From assembly GCA_002381125.1 (NCBI GenBank), contig DFUT01000043.1:1-64000 (forward strand): 64,000 bases of DNA, given 5' to 3'. The notes beneath the pieces were generated by a model. It was not told where the DNA came from and ran no database searches. It worked only from the letters and a program-made list of their open reading frames with translations. A program made the position numbers and the translations under genes. Origin of the DNA: Bacteroidales bacterium UBA4179. Its GTDB lineage: Bacteria > Bacteroidota > Bacteroidia > Bacteroidales > Dysgonomonadaceae. This document shows, in pieces, positions 50,352-58,715 of this stretch. Each line of letters opens with the position of its first letter. Position 1 is the stretch's first letter.

Positions 50352-51638
50352 TCAATATTCAAATCGATCTTTATGAGCCCATAATCCCAAGGCCGGATTG
50401 GAAATAAAATAAATTTTATCGCCGTCGGGTAGGGTATTATATCCGTCTTTTAGCTCATTGAAATGATAATTTTTCATTATGTCATCGATATCGGCCCATT
50501 TGAAACCAACACTTTCGATTTCTTCTTTTGACAGGTTTTCGGAATCCTTCCCCGGACAGTAAGTGATGGTAAATCGTCCTTCCGACGATCCATGGATTAG
50601 ATGAGCTGCAGCGCTCAAGTTATTGCGTAGTTCTTCGTTTTCGGAAACGGCTTTCAGCGTAGCCTCTGTCCCATGATAACCATATTTTCTAATAAGGCGA
50701 TCAATTTCTTTGTCTTCGCCAAATTCTTTTAAAGCGGGAGCCAAAACAATGAGTTCGCCACCATCAGCGATAGCCATGCGGGTGCGATAAATGGATTTAT
50801 TCCCTAACCATGTGCTTTTAAATTCAGTAGGGTCGAGCCAAACAAGGACTTTTTTCAGTGGTTCTTCAACCATTTCGAAATTCACTTCAAGAGACAATTT
50901 CGCAGCTTCGTCGAATACATCCACATCGTCACCTATAAAAAGGCCGTAAGTCTGCTGTTTGCCTTCTTTGTTTATACCAACAACCGTCAGTACATAAACG
51001 ATAGGCAAATGACCTGCAAAGTTTTTTGAGGCATAGTTAAACAGTTTCCTTACAGGAGTATCCGTACGCCCCATCATGCGTTCCATTCCGTAAACGGCAC
51101 CTATAAAATGGCTTTTGTTAATTCCTTCAATGCCACCCGTGCCAACGAAAATATTCTTGTTGTAATTGGCCATACCAACCACTTCATGTGGAACAACCTG
51201 ACCAATGGATAGGATGAGATCAAAATCCCTTTCTACTAACAATTTATTTACCTGCGCCGGCCAGGAGAAATCCACTTTTCCTTCGGAAACTTCTTTTACG
51301 TATTCGGCAGGGACCTCTCCCAATGTGATTACATCATGACGCCAATCGTGAACCCGAAACAAATGTCGAGGAGTTTTGCCGAACATGTGCGAAATTTGTT
51401 CGTCCGTCATAGGACTGTGAGTGCCCAATGCCGGAAGCACATCTGTTAGTGCATTTCCATAATACTCCCAAACCATTTCGGTAATTTCACCTGCTCGACT
51501 CGGTAAACGAGTATAATCGGGGGGAATAGCAAGGATTTTGTGTTTTTTTCCTAATTTATCCAATGCTTCGAAGAGACCTTTTTTTAGATCTTCATGCGAG
51601 AGATTGTGTTGTGAAGAGCCGTTTTGATAATAGATCAT
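50352..51638 (-). CDS. LarA superfamily (nickel-pincer) racemase/epimerase homologue
   Basis: A 428-residue DUF2088/LarA-type protein. Counting from ATG 51638, residues equivalent to those known in Lactobacillus plantarum LarA are kept: Asp41 and Arg44 (DYTR), His74 (GTHSPMT), His151 (VVPHEVVG), Lys161 that anchors the pyridinium nickel cofactor (YNKNIFVG), and His177 (NKSHFIG). The 10- and 16-residue spacings are as in LarA. LarA itself racemises lactate; other members act on malate, phenyllactate or sugar acids such as gluconate. The neighbours (6-phosphogluconate dehydrogenase, SDR, PfkB kinase) point to a sugar acid epimerase. The frame reaches 51680, but those 14 codons lie in a terminator hairpin, so I choose 51638. 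Cofactor genes larB/C/E are not in the window. Confidence 0.8.
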   Translation of the reverse strand: MIYYQNGSSQHNLSHEDLKKGLFEALDKLGKKHKILAIPPDYTRLPSRAGEITEMVWEYYGNALTDVLPALGTHSPMTDEQISHMFGKTPRHLFRVHDWRHDVITLGEVPAEYVKEVSEGKVDFSWPAQVNKLLVERDFDLILSIGQVVPHEVVGMANYNKNIFVGTGGIEGINKSHFIGAVYGMERMMGRTDTPVRKLFNYASKNFAGHLPIVYVLTVVGINKEGKQQTYGLFIGDDVDVFDEAAKLSLEVNFEMVEEPLKKVLVWLDPTEFKSTWLGNKSIYRTRMAIADGGELIVLAPALKEFGEDKEIDRLIRKYGYHGTEATLKAVSENEELRNNLSAAAHLIHGSSEGRFTITYCPGKDSENLSKEEIESVGFKWADIDDIMKNYHFNELKDGYNTLPDGDKIYFISNPALGLWAHKDRFEY

Positions 51639-51652
51639 TGTTGCCTGAGAAT

Positions 51653-51686
51653 AAAAAACCACAGCATGACTTTCCGTCATGCTGTG
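51653..51686 (-). terminator. Terminator between gnd and the larA-like gene
   Basis: Minus strand: CACAGCATGAC-GGAAA-GTCATGCTGTG, a perfect 11-bp stem, followed by GTTTTTTATT. It begins 15 bases after the gnd stop and ends 14 bases before the larA-like start codon, so downstream expression would need readthrough or a further promoter. Confidence 0.85.
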
Positions 51687-51701
51687 AGTATTTCAAAAAA
51701 A

Positions 51702-53156
51702 TTATACCCGGTAAGTGGAAGAAGCCGTATCTCCTCCATGTCCGGTCCAATTGGTGTGGAAAAATTCGCCGCGAGGCCTGTCTATCCTTTCGTATTGATG
51801 TGCACCAAAATAATCGCGTTGAGCTTGTAGAAGATTGGCAGGTAATCGCTCGCAGCGGAAACCGTCAAAGTAACATAAAGCCGATGCGAGTGCCGGGATT
51901 GGAATACCATTTTCCTGTGCAGTGGTACATACTTTGCGCCAGCTTTCCTGTGCCGATTGTACGGCATCTTTGAAGAAAGGATCAAGCAGTAGATTCTCGA
52001 GAGAAGGATTCTTATCGAATGCTTTTTTTATATCGCCAAGAAATGCCGACCGAATGATGCAGCCACCGCGCCACATCAATGCAATGCCGCCGTAGTTCAA
52101 ATTCCAGTTGTATTCTTTGGCTGCCTCTCGCATCAAATCATAACCTTGTGCGTAGGAAATAATTTTAGCAGCATATAAAGCTTCTTCCAAATCATGAATA
52201 AATTGTTGTTTATCGCCTTTGAAGTGGGGTTTTGTACCGAGAATAGCTTTTGACGCCTTAACGCGCAAGTCTTTTTGAGCCGACAGACAGCGGGAGAATA
52301 CGGATTCGCCAATTAATGTCAATGGAATACCAAGTTCAAGAGCAGTAATCACTGTCCATTTTCCCGTACCTTTTTGCCCGGCCGTATCCAGAATTTTTTC
52401 CACTAAAGGGGTGCCGTCAGTATCTTTAAATGCCAGGATATCGGCTGTAATTTCAATCAGATAAGAATTAAGTTTGCCTTCATTCCATTTTTTAAACACC
52501 TCGTGCTGTTCATCAGGGGTCATATTTAACAGTTCTTTCATCAGATGATATGCCTCGTTAATGATTTGCATATCGCCATATTCAATACCGTTATGTACCA
52601 TTTTCACGAAATGTCCTGCACCATCTTCACCAACCCAGTCGCAGCAAGGGGTTCCTTCATCTACTTTGGCAGCTATAGCTTGGAAAATATCTTTCACATG
52701 CGGCCATGCGGCAGGAGAACCTCCCGGCATCATGGAGGGTCCGCGTAATGCACCTTCTTCTCCCCCTGAAACTCCTGTTCCGATATACAGCAACCCTTTA
52801 CTTTCAATGTATTTGGTACGACGGCGTGTGTCCATAAAGTGACTGTTCCCTCCGTCAATGATGATATCGCCGGGTTCGAGCAGAGGGATTAGCTTTTCTA
52901 TAAAATCATCTACCGGTTGCCCGGCTTTTACCATCAACATTACTTTGCGTGGTCGGCTTAACGAAGCCACCAGTTCTTCAAGGGAATGTGTTCCGATAAT
53001 ATTTTTACCTTTGGCTCTCCCATTGATAAATTCATCCACCTTTGAGACTGTTCGGTTAAAAACGGCTACTGTAAAGCCTTTGCTTTCCATATTCAGAACT
53101 AGATTCTCGCCCATTACAGCGAGACCTATCAATCCGATATCTGCTAATTTTTTCAT
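51702..53156 (-). CDS. gnd: 6-phosphogluconate dehydrogenase, decarboxylating
   Basis: Oxidises 6-phosphogluconate to ribulose 5-phosphate and CO2. The 484-residue length fits the long homodimeric form. Visible features: the cofactor site GLIGLAVMGENL (8-19) with NRTVSK after strand 2 (favouring NADP), the substrate motifs GVSGGEEGA (about 128-136) and FVKMVHNGIEYGDMQ with the catalytic Lys, and the C-terminal RAQRDYFGAHQYERIDRPRG. It follows the kinase by 20 bases and ends at the strong terminator. Confidence 0.94.
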   Translation of the reverse strand: MKKLADIGLIGLAVMGENLVLNMESKGFTVAVFNRTVSKVDEFINGRAKGKNIIGTHSLEELVASLSRPRKVMLMVKAGQPVDDFIEKLIPLLEPGDIIIDGGNSHFMDTRRRTKYIESKGLLYIGTGVSGGEEGALRGPSMMPGGSPAAWPHVKDIFQAIAAKVDEGTPCCDWVGEDGAGHFVKMVHNGIEYGDMQIINEAYHLMKELLNMTPDEQHEVFKKWNEGKLNSYLIEITADILAFKDTDGTPLVEKILDTAGQKGTGKWTVITALELGIPLTLIGESVFSRCLSAQKDLRVKASKAILGTKPHFKGDKQQFIHDLEEALYAAKIISYAQGYDLMREAAKEYNWNLNYGGIALMWRGGCIIRSAFLGDIKKAFDKNPSLENLLLDPFFKDAVQSAQESWRKVCTTAQENGIPIPALASALCYFDGFRCERLPANLLQAQRDYFGAHQYERIDRPRGEFFHTNWTGHGGDTASSTYRV

Positions 53157-53176
53157 ATTTCCAATTTTTATATGGT

Positions 53177-54256
53177 TTATCTTTTTACTCGTGCATTACC
53201 TTCCCAGACGTTCCAGATCATTTCTTCGTCAGCAGGTTGAGCATAATCGGTGAGGAATGTTGTTGCTAAAGCACCGCTGGCCCATGCAAACCGGATCCAT
53301 TTTTCAGAAGGCCATTCTTTTAATATGCTGTAAAGTAAACCACCCACAAAACCGTCGCCTCCTCCGATGCGATCCATTACATTGATTTTTCTGGGCTTGA
53401 TGACATGCCAATTGGCATTTTCATAAACAATAGCGCCCCACAGATGTTCATTTGCACTGACTACTTCTCTTAGTGTATTGGCAAAAACGGAAACGTTGGC
53501 ATAGGTTTTTTGTGCATTCTCAATCATTTCTTTAAATGCGTCTAACTGAGCTTCAATATCTTCACCTCCCGGTTTAGGCCCTTCAATACCGAGACAAAGT
53601 TGAAAATCTTCTTCGTTCCCAATAAGAATATCCGACAACGAAGCAATTTCTTTGAAAGTAGCTGCAAGTTCGACTTCACGTCCTTTCCAAAATGAAGCCC
53701 GGTAATTGAGATCAAAAGAAATTAACGTGCCGTATTTTTTTGCAAATCGGGCAATTTCTAGACAAAAATTACCTGAATCGGGTGAAAGTGCAGCTATAAG
53801 ACCCGAGAAATGAACAATTTGAACACCTTCCTGACCGAAAATACGTTCCAGGTCGAAATCTTTTACATGCAATGTTCTTCCTATTTCTCCTGTACGATCA
53901 TTGTGTACCCGCGGCCCTCGCAATCCAAATCCACTGTCGGCAATGTTGAATTGATGGCGATAGCCCCATGGACCTCCCTGAGGAACCTCGGGGCCTTCGA
54001 AATCCATATTTCTCCGACGAAGATCGGCTTTGATGAATTTGGCAATAGGACTGTCTTTCACAAAAGTGGTTAACACTTTTACCGGAAGTCCTAAATATGA
54101 AGAAATACTTGCGACATTTGTTTCCGCGCTGGTTGCCTGCATTTCAAAAAGTGTACTGCAATGTACGGGTTGGGCATTCACCGGAGTAATTCGAACGCCC
54201 ATACTTGTTGGAACAAGTAGAGAATATTTACAATCTTTTTTCAACAATAATGACAT
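53177..54256 (-). CDS. PfkB family carbohydrate kinase
   Basis: A 359-residue ribokinase-fold sugar kinase. The catalytic Asp lies in RIGGGDGFVGGLL (about 310-322), a variant of the usual DTxGAGDxF. ISFDLNYRASFW (about 192-203) and SDILIGNEEDF are typical of 2-dehydro-3-deoxygluconate kinases. Given gnd directly downstream, a sugar acid such as gluconate or 2-keto-3-deoxygluconate is the likely substrate; I cannot decide between them. The gene lies 11 bases behind the SDR gene and 20 ahead of gnd. Confidence 0.86.
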   Translation of the reverse strand: MSLLLKKDCKYSLLVPTSMGVRITPVNAQPVHCSTLFEMQATSAETNVASISSYLGLPVKVLTTFVKDSPIAKFIKADLRRRNMDFEGPEVPQGGPWGYRHQFNIADSGFGLRGPRVHNDRTGEIGRTLHVKDFDLERIFGQEGVQIVHFSGLIAALSPDSGNFCLEIARFAKKYGTLISFDLNYRASFWKGREVELAATFKEIASLSDILIGNEEDFQLCLGIEGPKPGGEDIEAQLDAFKEMIENAQKTYANVSVFANTLREVVSANEHLWGAIVYENANWHVIKPRKINVMDRIGGGDGFVGGLLYSILKEWPSEKWIRFAWASGALATTFLTDYAQPADEEMIWNVWEGNARVKR

Positions 54257-54267
54257 ATGCTTTATTT

Positions 54268-55080
54268 TTAGAGAGTGAATGCATCAAAACCGCCGTCTAC
54301 AACAGCAACTGTGCCGGTTACAAATTTGGAGGCATCGCTTACCAAATAGTGTAATGTTCCATGTAAATCTTCAGGAACGCCAAAACGTCTGAACGGCGTG
54401 TGTTGAATAATGGCTTTTCCTCTTTCTGTATATGAGCCATCGGGATTGGTCAAAAGAGTTCGGTTTTGTTCGGTAATGAAGAATCCGGGAGCAATAGCAT
54501 TTACTCTGAAATTTTCCCCAAACTTTATAGCCAATTCTCCGGCCATATATTTGGTGAAATTGGTAACTGCTGCTTTTGCAGCTCCATATCCTACAACTCG
54601 TGAAAGAGGTCTGAGAGCAGCTTCAGATGAAATATTGATGATATTTCCCTGCTTGTTTTCAACCATGATTTTGGCAAAAATAACGGTGGGTATTACTGTG
54701 CCCATCAGATTTAAATCTACTACTTTGCGAAAATCGTTCATTTTTAAGTCAAAAATAGTACCTTCGGGACTGATGATTGCACCCGGCATATTTCCACCTG
54801 CTGCGTTTATCAGCACATCCACGCGATCGTATTTTGCTACAATGTCTTTTGCGTTTTGTTCAAGTATCTCCTCATTGGTAACGTCCGTTTGCAAAAAGAT
54901 GGCTTCGCCTCCTTTGGATTTGACACGATTAATCAGTTCATCCCCTTTTTGTTTATTGCGGGCGAGAACGGCTATTTTTGCTCCATGGGCTGCCAGATAT
55001 TCGACCATTGATGATCCCAGAACGCCGGTACCTCCCGTAATTACTATTACTTTGTCTTGAATGTTGAATAATTCGTACAT
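54268..55080 (-). CDS. SDR family oxidoreductase (sugar-acid dehydrogenase candidate)
   Basis: A 270-residue classical short-chain dehydrogenase. The cofactor motif TGGTGVLG is at 15-22, NAAGG at 92-96, Ser151/152 (ISSEAA), and the catalytic Tyr165 and Lys169 (YGAAK). Arg41 after strand 2 suggests NADP acceptance. Homologues next to uronate genes in Bacteroidetes are annotated as D-mannonate oxidoreductase or gluconate 5-dehydrogenase. As the first gene of the SDR-kinase-gnd operon it probably supplies or consumes mannonate/gluconate; the exact substrate is unproven. Confidence 0.86.
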   Translation of the reverse strand: MYELFNIQDKVIVITGGTGVLGSSMVEYLAAHGAKIAVLARNKQKGDELINRVKSKGGEAIFLQTDVTNEEILEQNAKDIVAKYDRVDVLINAAGGNMPGAIISPEGTIFDLKMNDFRKVVDLNLMGTVIPTVIFAKIMVENKQGNIINISSEAALRPLSRVVGYGAAKAAVTNFTKYMAGELAIKFGENFRVNAIAPGFFITEQNRTLLTNPDGSYTERGKAIIQHTPFRRFGVPEDLHGTLHYLVSDASKFVTGTVAVVDGGFDAFTL

Positions 55081-55160
55081 GATTTTATTTTTTTAGTCGG
55101 TTTATTTTTATTGTTCCCACCTTTTTGGTGAGCTAGTATTGAATTATCGATGATGTATAT

Positions 55161-55180
55161 TGTGCACGTACACAAAAGTA
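55161..55180 (-). promoter_or_regulatory. Promoter box with overlapping LacI-like palindrome
   Basis: TACTTTTG on the minus strand (55180-55173) matches TAnnTTTG. The bases 55161-55174 form TGTGCACGTACACA, a 14-bp palindrome with one mismatched pair and a central CG, the form bound by LacI-family repressors. A protein there would cover the transcription start of the sugar-acid operon. The rest of the 55081-55447 gap is AT-rich with no gene. Confidence 0.5.
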
Positions 55181-55385
55181 TAAATATTCTCTATATTACA
55201 ACTATATAAAGTAATAAATATTGTTAAGGAATAAAAAGTCGATTATTAATTTCGGGATCATATTTTTCCAGTGAAGAAGTACGTTTTAAATTTTCTCTTT
55301 CATTTTTTTGAATCCTGCTAAACTTTTAAGGATTAAAAATATCCATGAACTCATTATTTATTGTTAATAGCTTGACTTTGTAAGA

Positions 55386-55416
55386 ATTGGTGAATAATTA
55401 TTTTTCATTATATTTG
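55386..55416 (+). promoter_or_regulatory. Promoter of the phosphatase-like lipoprotein gene
   Basis: TTGG (55386-55389), a 19-base spacer and TATATTTG (55409-55416) resemble TTTG-N19-TAnnTTTG. The transcript would start near 55424, which rules against the ATG at 55418 and favours 55448. Confidence 0.55.
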
Positions 55417-55447
55417 TATGCTTATTAGCTTTGTAATGGGAGTTAAA

Positions 55448-56518
55448 ATGCAAAAAATCAGACATATATTTATTATCATACTATTATTGTTATTGCATGC
55501 TTGTGCATCAACCGTTCAAATTACCTCGGTTGTTGAGAAGAATAAAGATGGCGATTTTCTCGTAAAATGGGAAGTCAGTCCGGATCAAGAAGGGAAGATA
55601 GATATTTATTCTTCCGCATCAGACAGTTCTTTGGCCGATTTTGTACCGGTAAAATCCAGCCGGATTGAAGATCAATTTGCTTTGTTTACTCCTTCGGGTT
55701 TTGGTGTCAGGGAGTATTTTCTTTTAAAAACAGCCGGAACCACCTCAGGAATAGTGGCAAACCGTCTTATTGATATGGATAATATCAAAAATTTTCGGGA
55801 TATCGGTGGATATTTTAATGTAAATGGCGAACAAGTTCGGTGGGGGAAAATTTACCGATCGGGTGATTTAAGTAGTGCTAATCTTTTCGATCTTGAAAAG
55901 ATGAAAAAATTGGAGATAAAAACGGTTATCGATTTTCGGTCGAAAGAAAATGCCGCCATGCATCCCTATTTGCTTTCTTCCGGTATACGAAAAATTAGCC
56001 TTCCTATGTCTATGGGTGAAGATACACTGAATCGAAAAATCGAGGACGGAAGTTTTACACGTAGCGATGCCATCCGTTATATGCAGGACATGTACATAGG
56101 AATTGTCGAAAATTATAAAAAAGAATTTTCGGAAATGTTCAATATTTTATGTGACGAGAACAACTATCCGGTATTGTTGTCGGAAGCGCTAGGCAAAGAC
56201 AGGGTGGGATTAGCTTCCTATTTTATTCTTTATGTGTTGGGGGTTCCTCATTATATAATTGAGGAGGATTATTTGCTTTCGAACCAAACTATCGATATAA
56301 CAAAAGTAGTAGAAAATGCCGAAGGTTTTCCCGAATATATTCAAGAAGCATTGACAGCTGTTTTAACCGTTGACAGGGCATACTTGAATTATGCGCTTGA
56401 TCATATTCGTCAAAAATACGGTTCGATTGATAATTATCTCGAAAAAGAACTTCATGTGACGAATAACAAAAAGAATTTTTTAAGAAAGTATCTTCTATAT
56501 AATTATAATTCCCAATAA
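55448..56518 (+). CDS. Lipoprotein of the tyrosine phosphatase fold lacking the catalytic Cys
   Basis: A 356-residue lipoprotein (signal then LLHAC, Cys19). After an Ig-like segment the second half matches the Y_phosphatase3/LipA-type family: NFRDIGGY (115-122), IYRSGDL (135-141), VIDFRSKEN, and the P-loop at about 245-254. In active members this loop reads HCxxGKDRTG; here it is SEALGKDRVG, so His is Ser, the nucleophile Cys is Glu246, and Thr is Val. The Arg252 and Asp251 remain. It may be a pseudophosphatase or phospho-ligand receptor, or use another mechanism. Frames upstream to 55418 exist, but the promoter box favours ATG 55448. Confidence 0.75.
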   Translation: MQKIRHIFIIILLLLLHACASTVQITSVVEKNKDGDFLVKWEVSPDQEGKIDIYSSASDSSLADFVPVKSSRIEDQFALFTPSGFGVREYFLLKTAGTTSGIVANRLIDMDNIKNFRDIGGYFNVNGEQVRWGKIYRSGDLSSANLFDLEKMKKLEIKTVIDFRSKENAAMHPYLLSSGIRKISLPMSMGEDTLNRKIEDGSFTRSDAIRYMQDMYIGIVENYKKEFSEMFNILCDENNYPVLLSEALGKDRVGLASYFILYVLGVPHYIIEEDYLLSNQTIDITKVVENAEGFPEYIQEALTAVLTVDRAYLNYALDHIRQKYGSIDNYLEKELHVTNNKKNFLRKYLLYNYNSQ

Positions 56519-56650
56519 GAAGGTTTTGTATAAAGAAGCCTAAAAAACATTTCAATAAAAACTTTGTGGGTAAAGAGGGTTGTTGTAAATAAAGTTTATG
56601 TTATAAAAGAGATAGAGATAAATAAATAGATAAAATTAAATAAAGTTATT

Positions 56651-58549
56651 ATGAAACAAAAGCTTTTGATCAGAGATCTTACGTTAAGAGACGGTCAACA
56701 ATCTTCTTTTGCAACTCGAATGAATCAATCGCAGATAGACCGTGTTCTACCTTATTACAAAGATGCGGCATTTTATGCAATGGAAGTGTGGGGTGGGGCT
56801 GTTCCTGATGCAGTAATGCGTTATTTGGGCGAAAATCCGTGGGATAGATTGAAAAAAATCAGTGAAGCCATAGGTGATTCATCAAAATTGGCAGCACTTT
56901 CAAGAGGAAGAAATCTGTTTGGGTATGCTCCTTATCCCGACGAAATAATCGATGGTTTCTTTAAAAAGGCCGTGGAATGCGGTTTGGATATCATGCGAAT
57001 TTTTGATGCCCTCAATGATGTTGACAATATCAAATCGAGTGTGAAATCCATAAAGAAATATGGCGGGATGGCCGATTGTGCGGTTTGTTATACCATAGAT
57101 CCAAAATCCGATGATGAAGCGGAACCGAAAAAAAAGAAGGGAATTTTCGGAATTTTCGGCAAGAAAAAGAAAGAAGAGGCTCTTAAACACAAGAAAGTGT
57201 TTACCGATGAGTATTTTGTAAATAAGGCGAAAGAGATGGCAGCGTTAGGTGCAGATATCATTACCATCAAAGATATGAGCGGATTGATTACGCCCTCTCG
57301 TGTAGCTTCGTTGGTACCTTTATTCAAGCAGCAACTTGATGTTCCCGTTGATTTTCATACGCATTGTACACCCGGATACGGATTGGCTTCGGTCCTTACT
57401 GCAATTATGAAGGGTGTAGACATTGTAGATACCAACATTTGGTATTTTGCCGGAGGGCCTGCTGCGCCGGCTATTGAATTGGTCTATATCTTTTGTAAGA
57501 AACTGGGAATCGATATCGATGTCAACATGGAAGCAGTAGCTAGAATCAACAACGAACTTTATGAGATACGCAAAGAGCTTGCTGCTTATGATACGGTAAA
57601 ACAATTTCCCAAAAAATTTAATCCTTTGACCGACGCTCTTCCTGCGAATATTGATAAGGAATTCGACAATGCTATTGAAGCCGTGGAAAAGAATGACGAA
57701 AATGCTTTGCTTGATGCATGTCATACCATCGAGGCTTATTTTGGTTTCCCCAAACCGAATGAACAAGTGAAGAATGCAGAAATCCCCGGTGGCATGTACA
57801 CCAATATGGTAGCCCAACTGAAAGAACTCAACGAAATGGATATTCTTGACGATGCGCTGAAATTGATTCCTAGTGTACGGTTGGATGCAGGATTGCCACC
57901 ATTGGTAACCCCGACGAGTCAAATTATTGGTGTTCAAGCGGTAAGTTCCGCTATCAATCTCAAGCATGGACGTCCTAAATATCAGAATTCTTCCAATCAA
58001 TTTATAGCCTTGGTAAAAGGCGAATATGGGAAAACACCTGTTCCAATTGATCCCAACTTCAGAAAGCAGATTACAGGCTCTGCGGAAGAAGTTCCTTACG
58101 ATACCTCCAACTATAAACGGCAGGACAACCCTGTTTTACCCGAATTCGGCAATGTTCGTTTGGCTAAAGATGAAAAAGAACAACTTTTGTTGGAGTTGTT
58201 CCCTATGGTTGCCGCAACATTCTTGCAAGAGCTGCGCAAAAAAGAATATTTGGATGCTCATCCTGAAAAAATTGCAGGGAAGGAAGAGCTTTCTGAGGAA
58301 GCCCTCCAATCTCAAAGCGAAGAAAATACAAAACGAGGGAATATTATGGCAAGTCCTATGCCTGGGAATATCTTGGAAGTATTGGTAAATGAAGGGGATG
58401 AGGTAAAAAGAGGCGATGCGCTCGTAATATTGGAATCTATGAAAATGGAAAATGAGATTCCATCGGAATTTTCAGGTAAAGTTGTACGGGTATATGTGAA
58501 GAAAGGAGAGAATGTGGGTGCAGAGCAACCGTTGGTAGAAATCGTTTAA
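56651..58549 (+). CDS. Biotin-dependent carboxyltransferase (oxaloacetate decarboxylase alpha / pyruvate carboxylase B)
   Basis: A 632-residue cytosolic subunit. Residues 1-about 460 form the carboxyltransferase TIM barrel and its conserved domain: RDLTLRDGQQS (8-18) with metal-binding Asp, AALSRGRNLFGYAPYPD, IKDMSG, and DFHTHCTPG with metal His residues. The C-terminal 75 residues are a biotinyl domain with ESMKMEN, the biotinylated Lys. A Lys-rich insert DPKSDDEAEPKKKKGIFGIF and onward at about 150-180 is unusual for the barrel. No membrane subunits (OadB/G) or biotin carboxylase lie next to it, so its partners are elsewhere. It ends at a terminator. Confidence 0.9.
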   Translation: MKQKLLIRDLTLRDGQQSSFATRMNQSQIDRVLPYYKDAAFYAMEVWGGAVPDAVMRYLGENPWDRLKKISEAIGDSSKLAALSRGRNLFGYAPYPDEIIDGFFKKAVECGLDIMRIFDALNDVDNIKSSVKSIKKYGGMADCAVCYTIDPKSDDEAEPKKKKGIFGIFGKKKKEEALKHKKVFTDEYFVNKAKEMAALGADIITIKDMSGLITPSRVASLVPLFKQQLDVPVDFHTHCTPGYGLASVLTAIMKGVDIVDTNIWYFAGGPAAPAIELVYIFCKKLGIDIDVNMEAVARINNELYEIRKELAAYDTVKQFPKKFNPLTDALPANIDKEFDNAIEAVEKNDENALLDACHTIEAYFGFPKPNEQVKNAEIPGGMYTNMVAQLKELNEMDILDDALKLIPSVRLDAGLPPLVTPTSQIIGVQAVSSAINLKHGRPKYQNSSNQFIALVKGEYGKTPVPIDPNFRKQITGSAEEVPYDTSNYKRQDNPVLPEFGNVRLAKDEKEQLLLELFPMVAATFLQELRKKEYLDAHPEKIAGKEELSEEALQSQSEENTKRGNIMASPMPGNILEVLVNEGDEVKRGDALVILESMKMENEIPSEFSGKVVRVYVKKGENVGAEQPLVEIV

Positions 58550-58572
58550 AAGATAAGTCGTATGAATTTGCT

Positions 58573-58603
58573 AAAACCGGGGATGGATGTCTCCGGTTTT
58601 TAT
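58573..58603 (+). terminator. Terminator of the carboxyltransferase gene
   Basis: AAAACCGGGGA pairs with TCTCCGGTTTT (one G-T) around TGGATG, followed by a short T run. Confidence 0.85.
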
Positions 58604-58655
58604 TAATTCTCAAGAGTAATTTTGCCGTTCTTTAACCCGTTAACATTTTATGCGC

Positions 58656-58685
58656 TTTGATTTTATAATTTTTTATGTACATTTG
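58656..58685 (+). promoter_or_regulatory. Promoter of the ECF sigma gene, decides the start codon
   Basis: TTTG (58656-58659), an 18-base spacer and TACATTTG (58678-58685). The transcript would start near 58693, so the ATG at 58650 is excluded and 58716 is favoured. Confidence 0.65.
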
Positions 58686-58715
58686 AATTCATATTTTCTC
58701 ATAAAGAGCAAAAAA

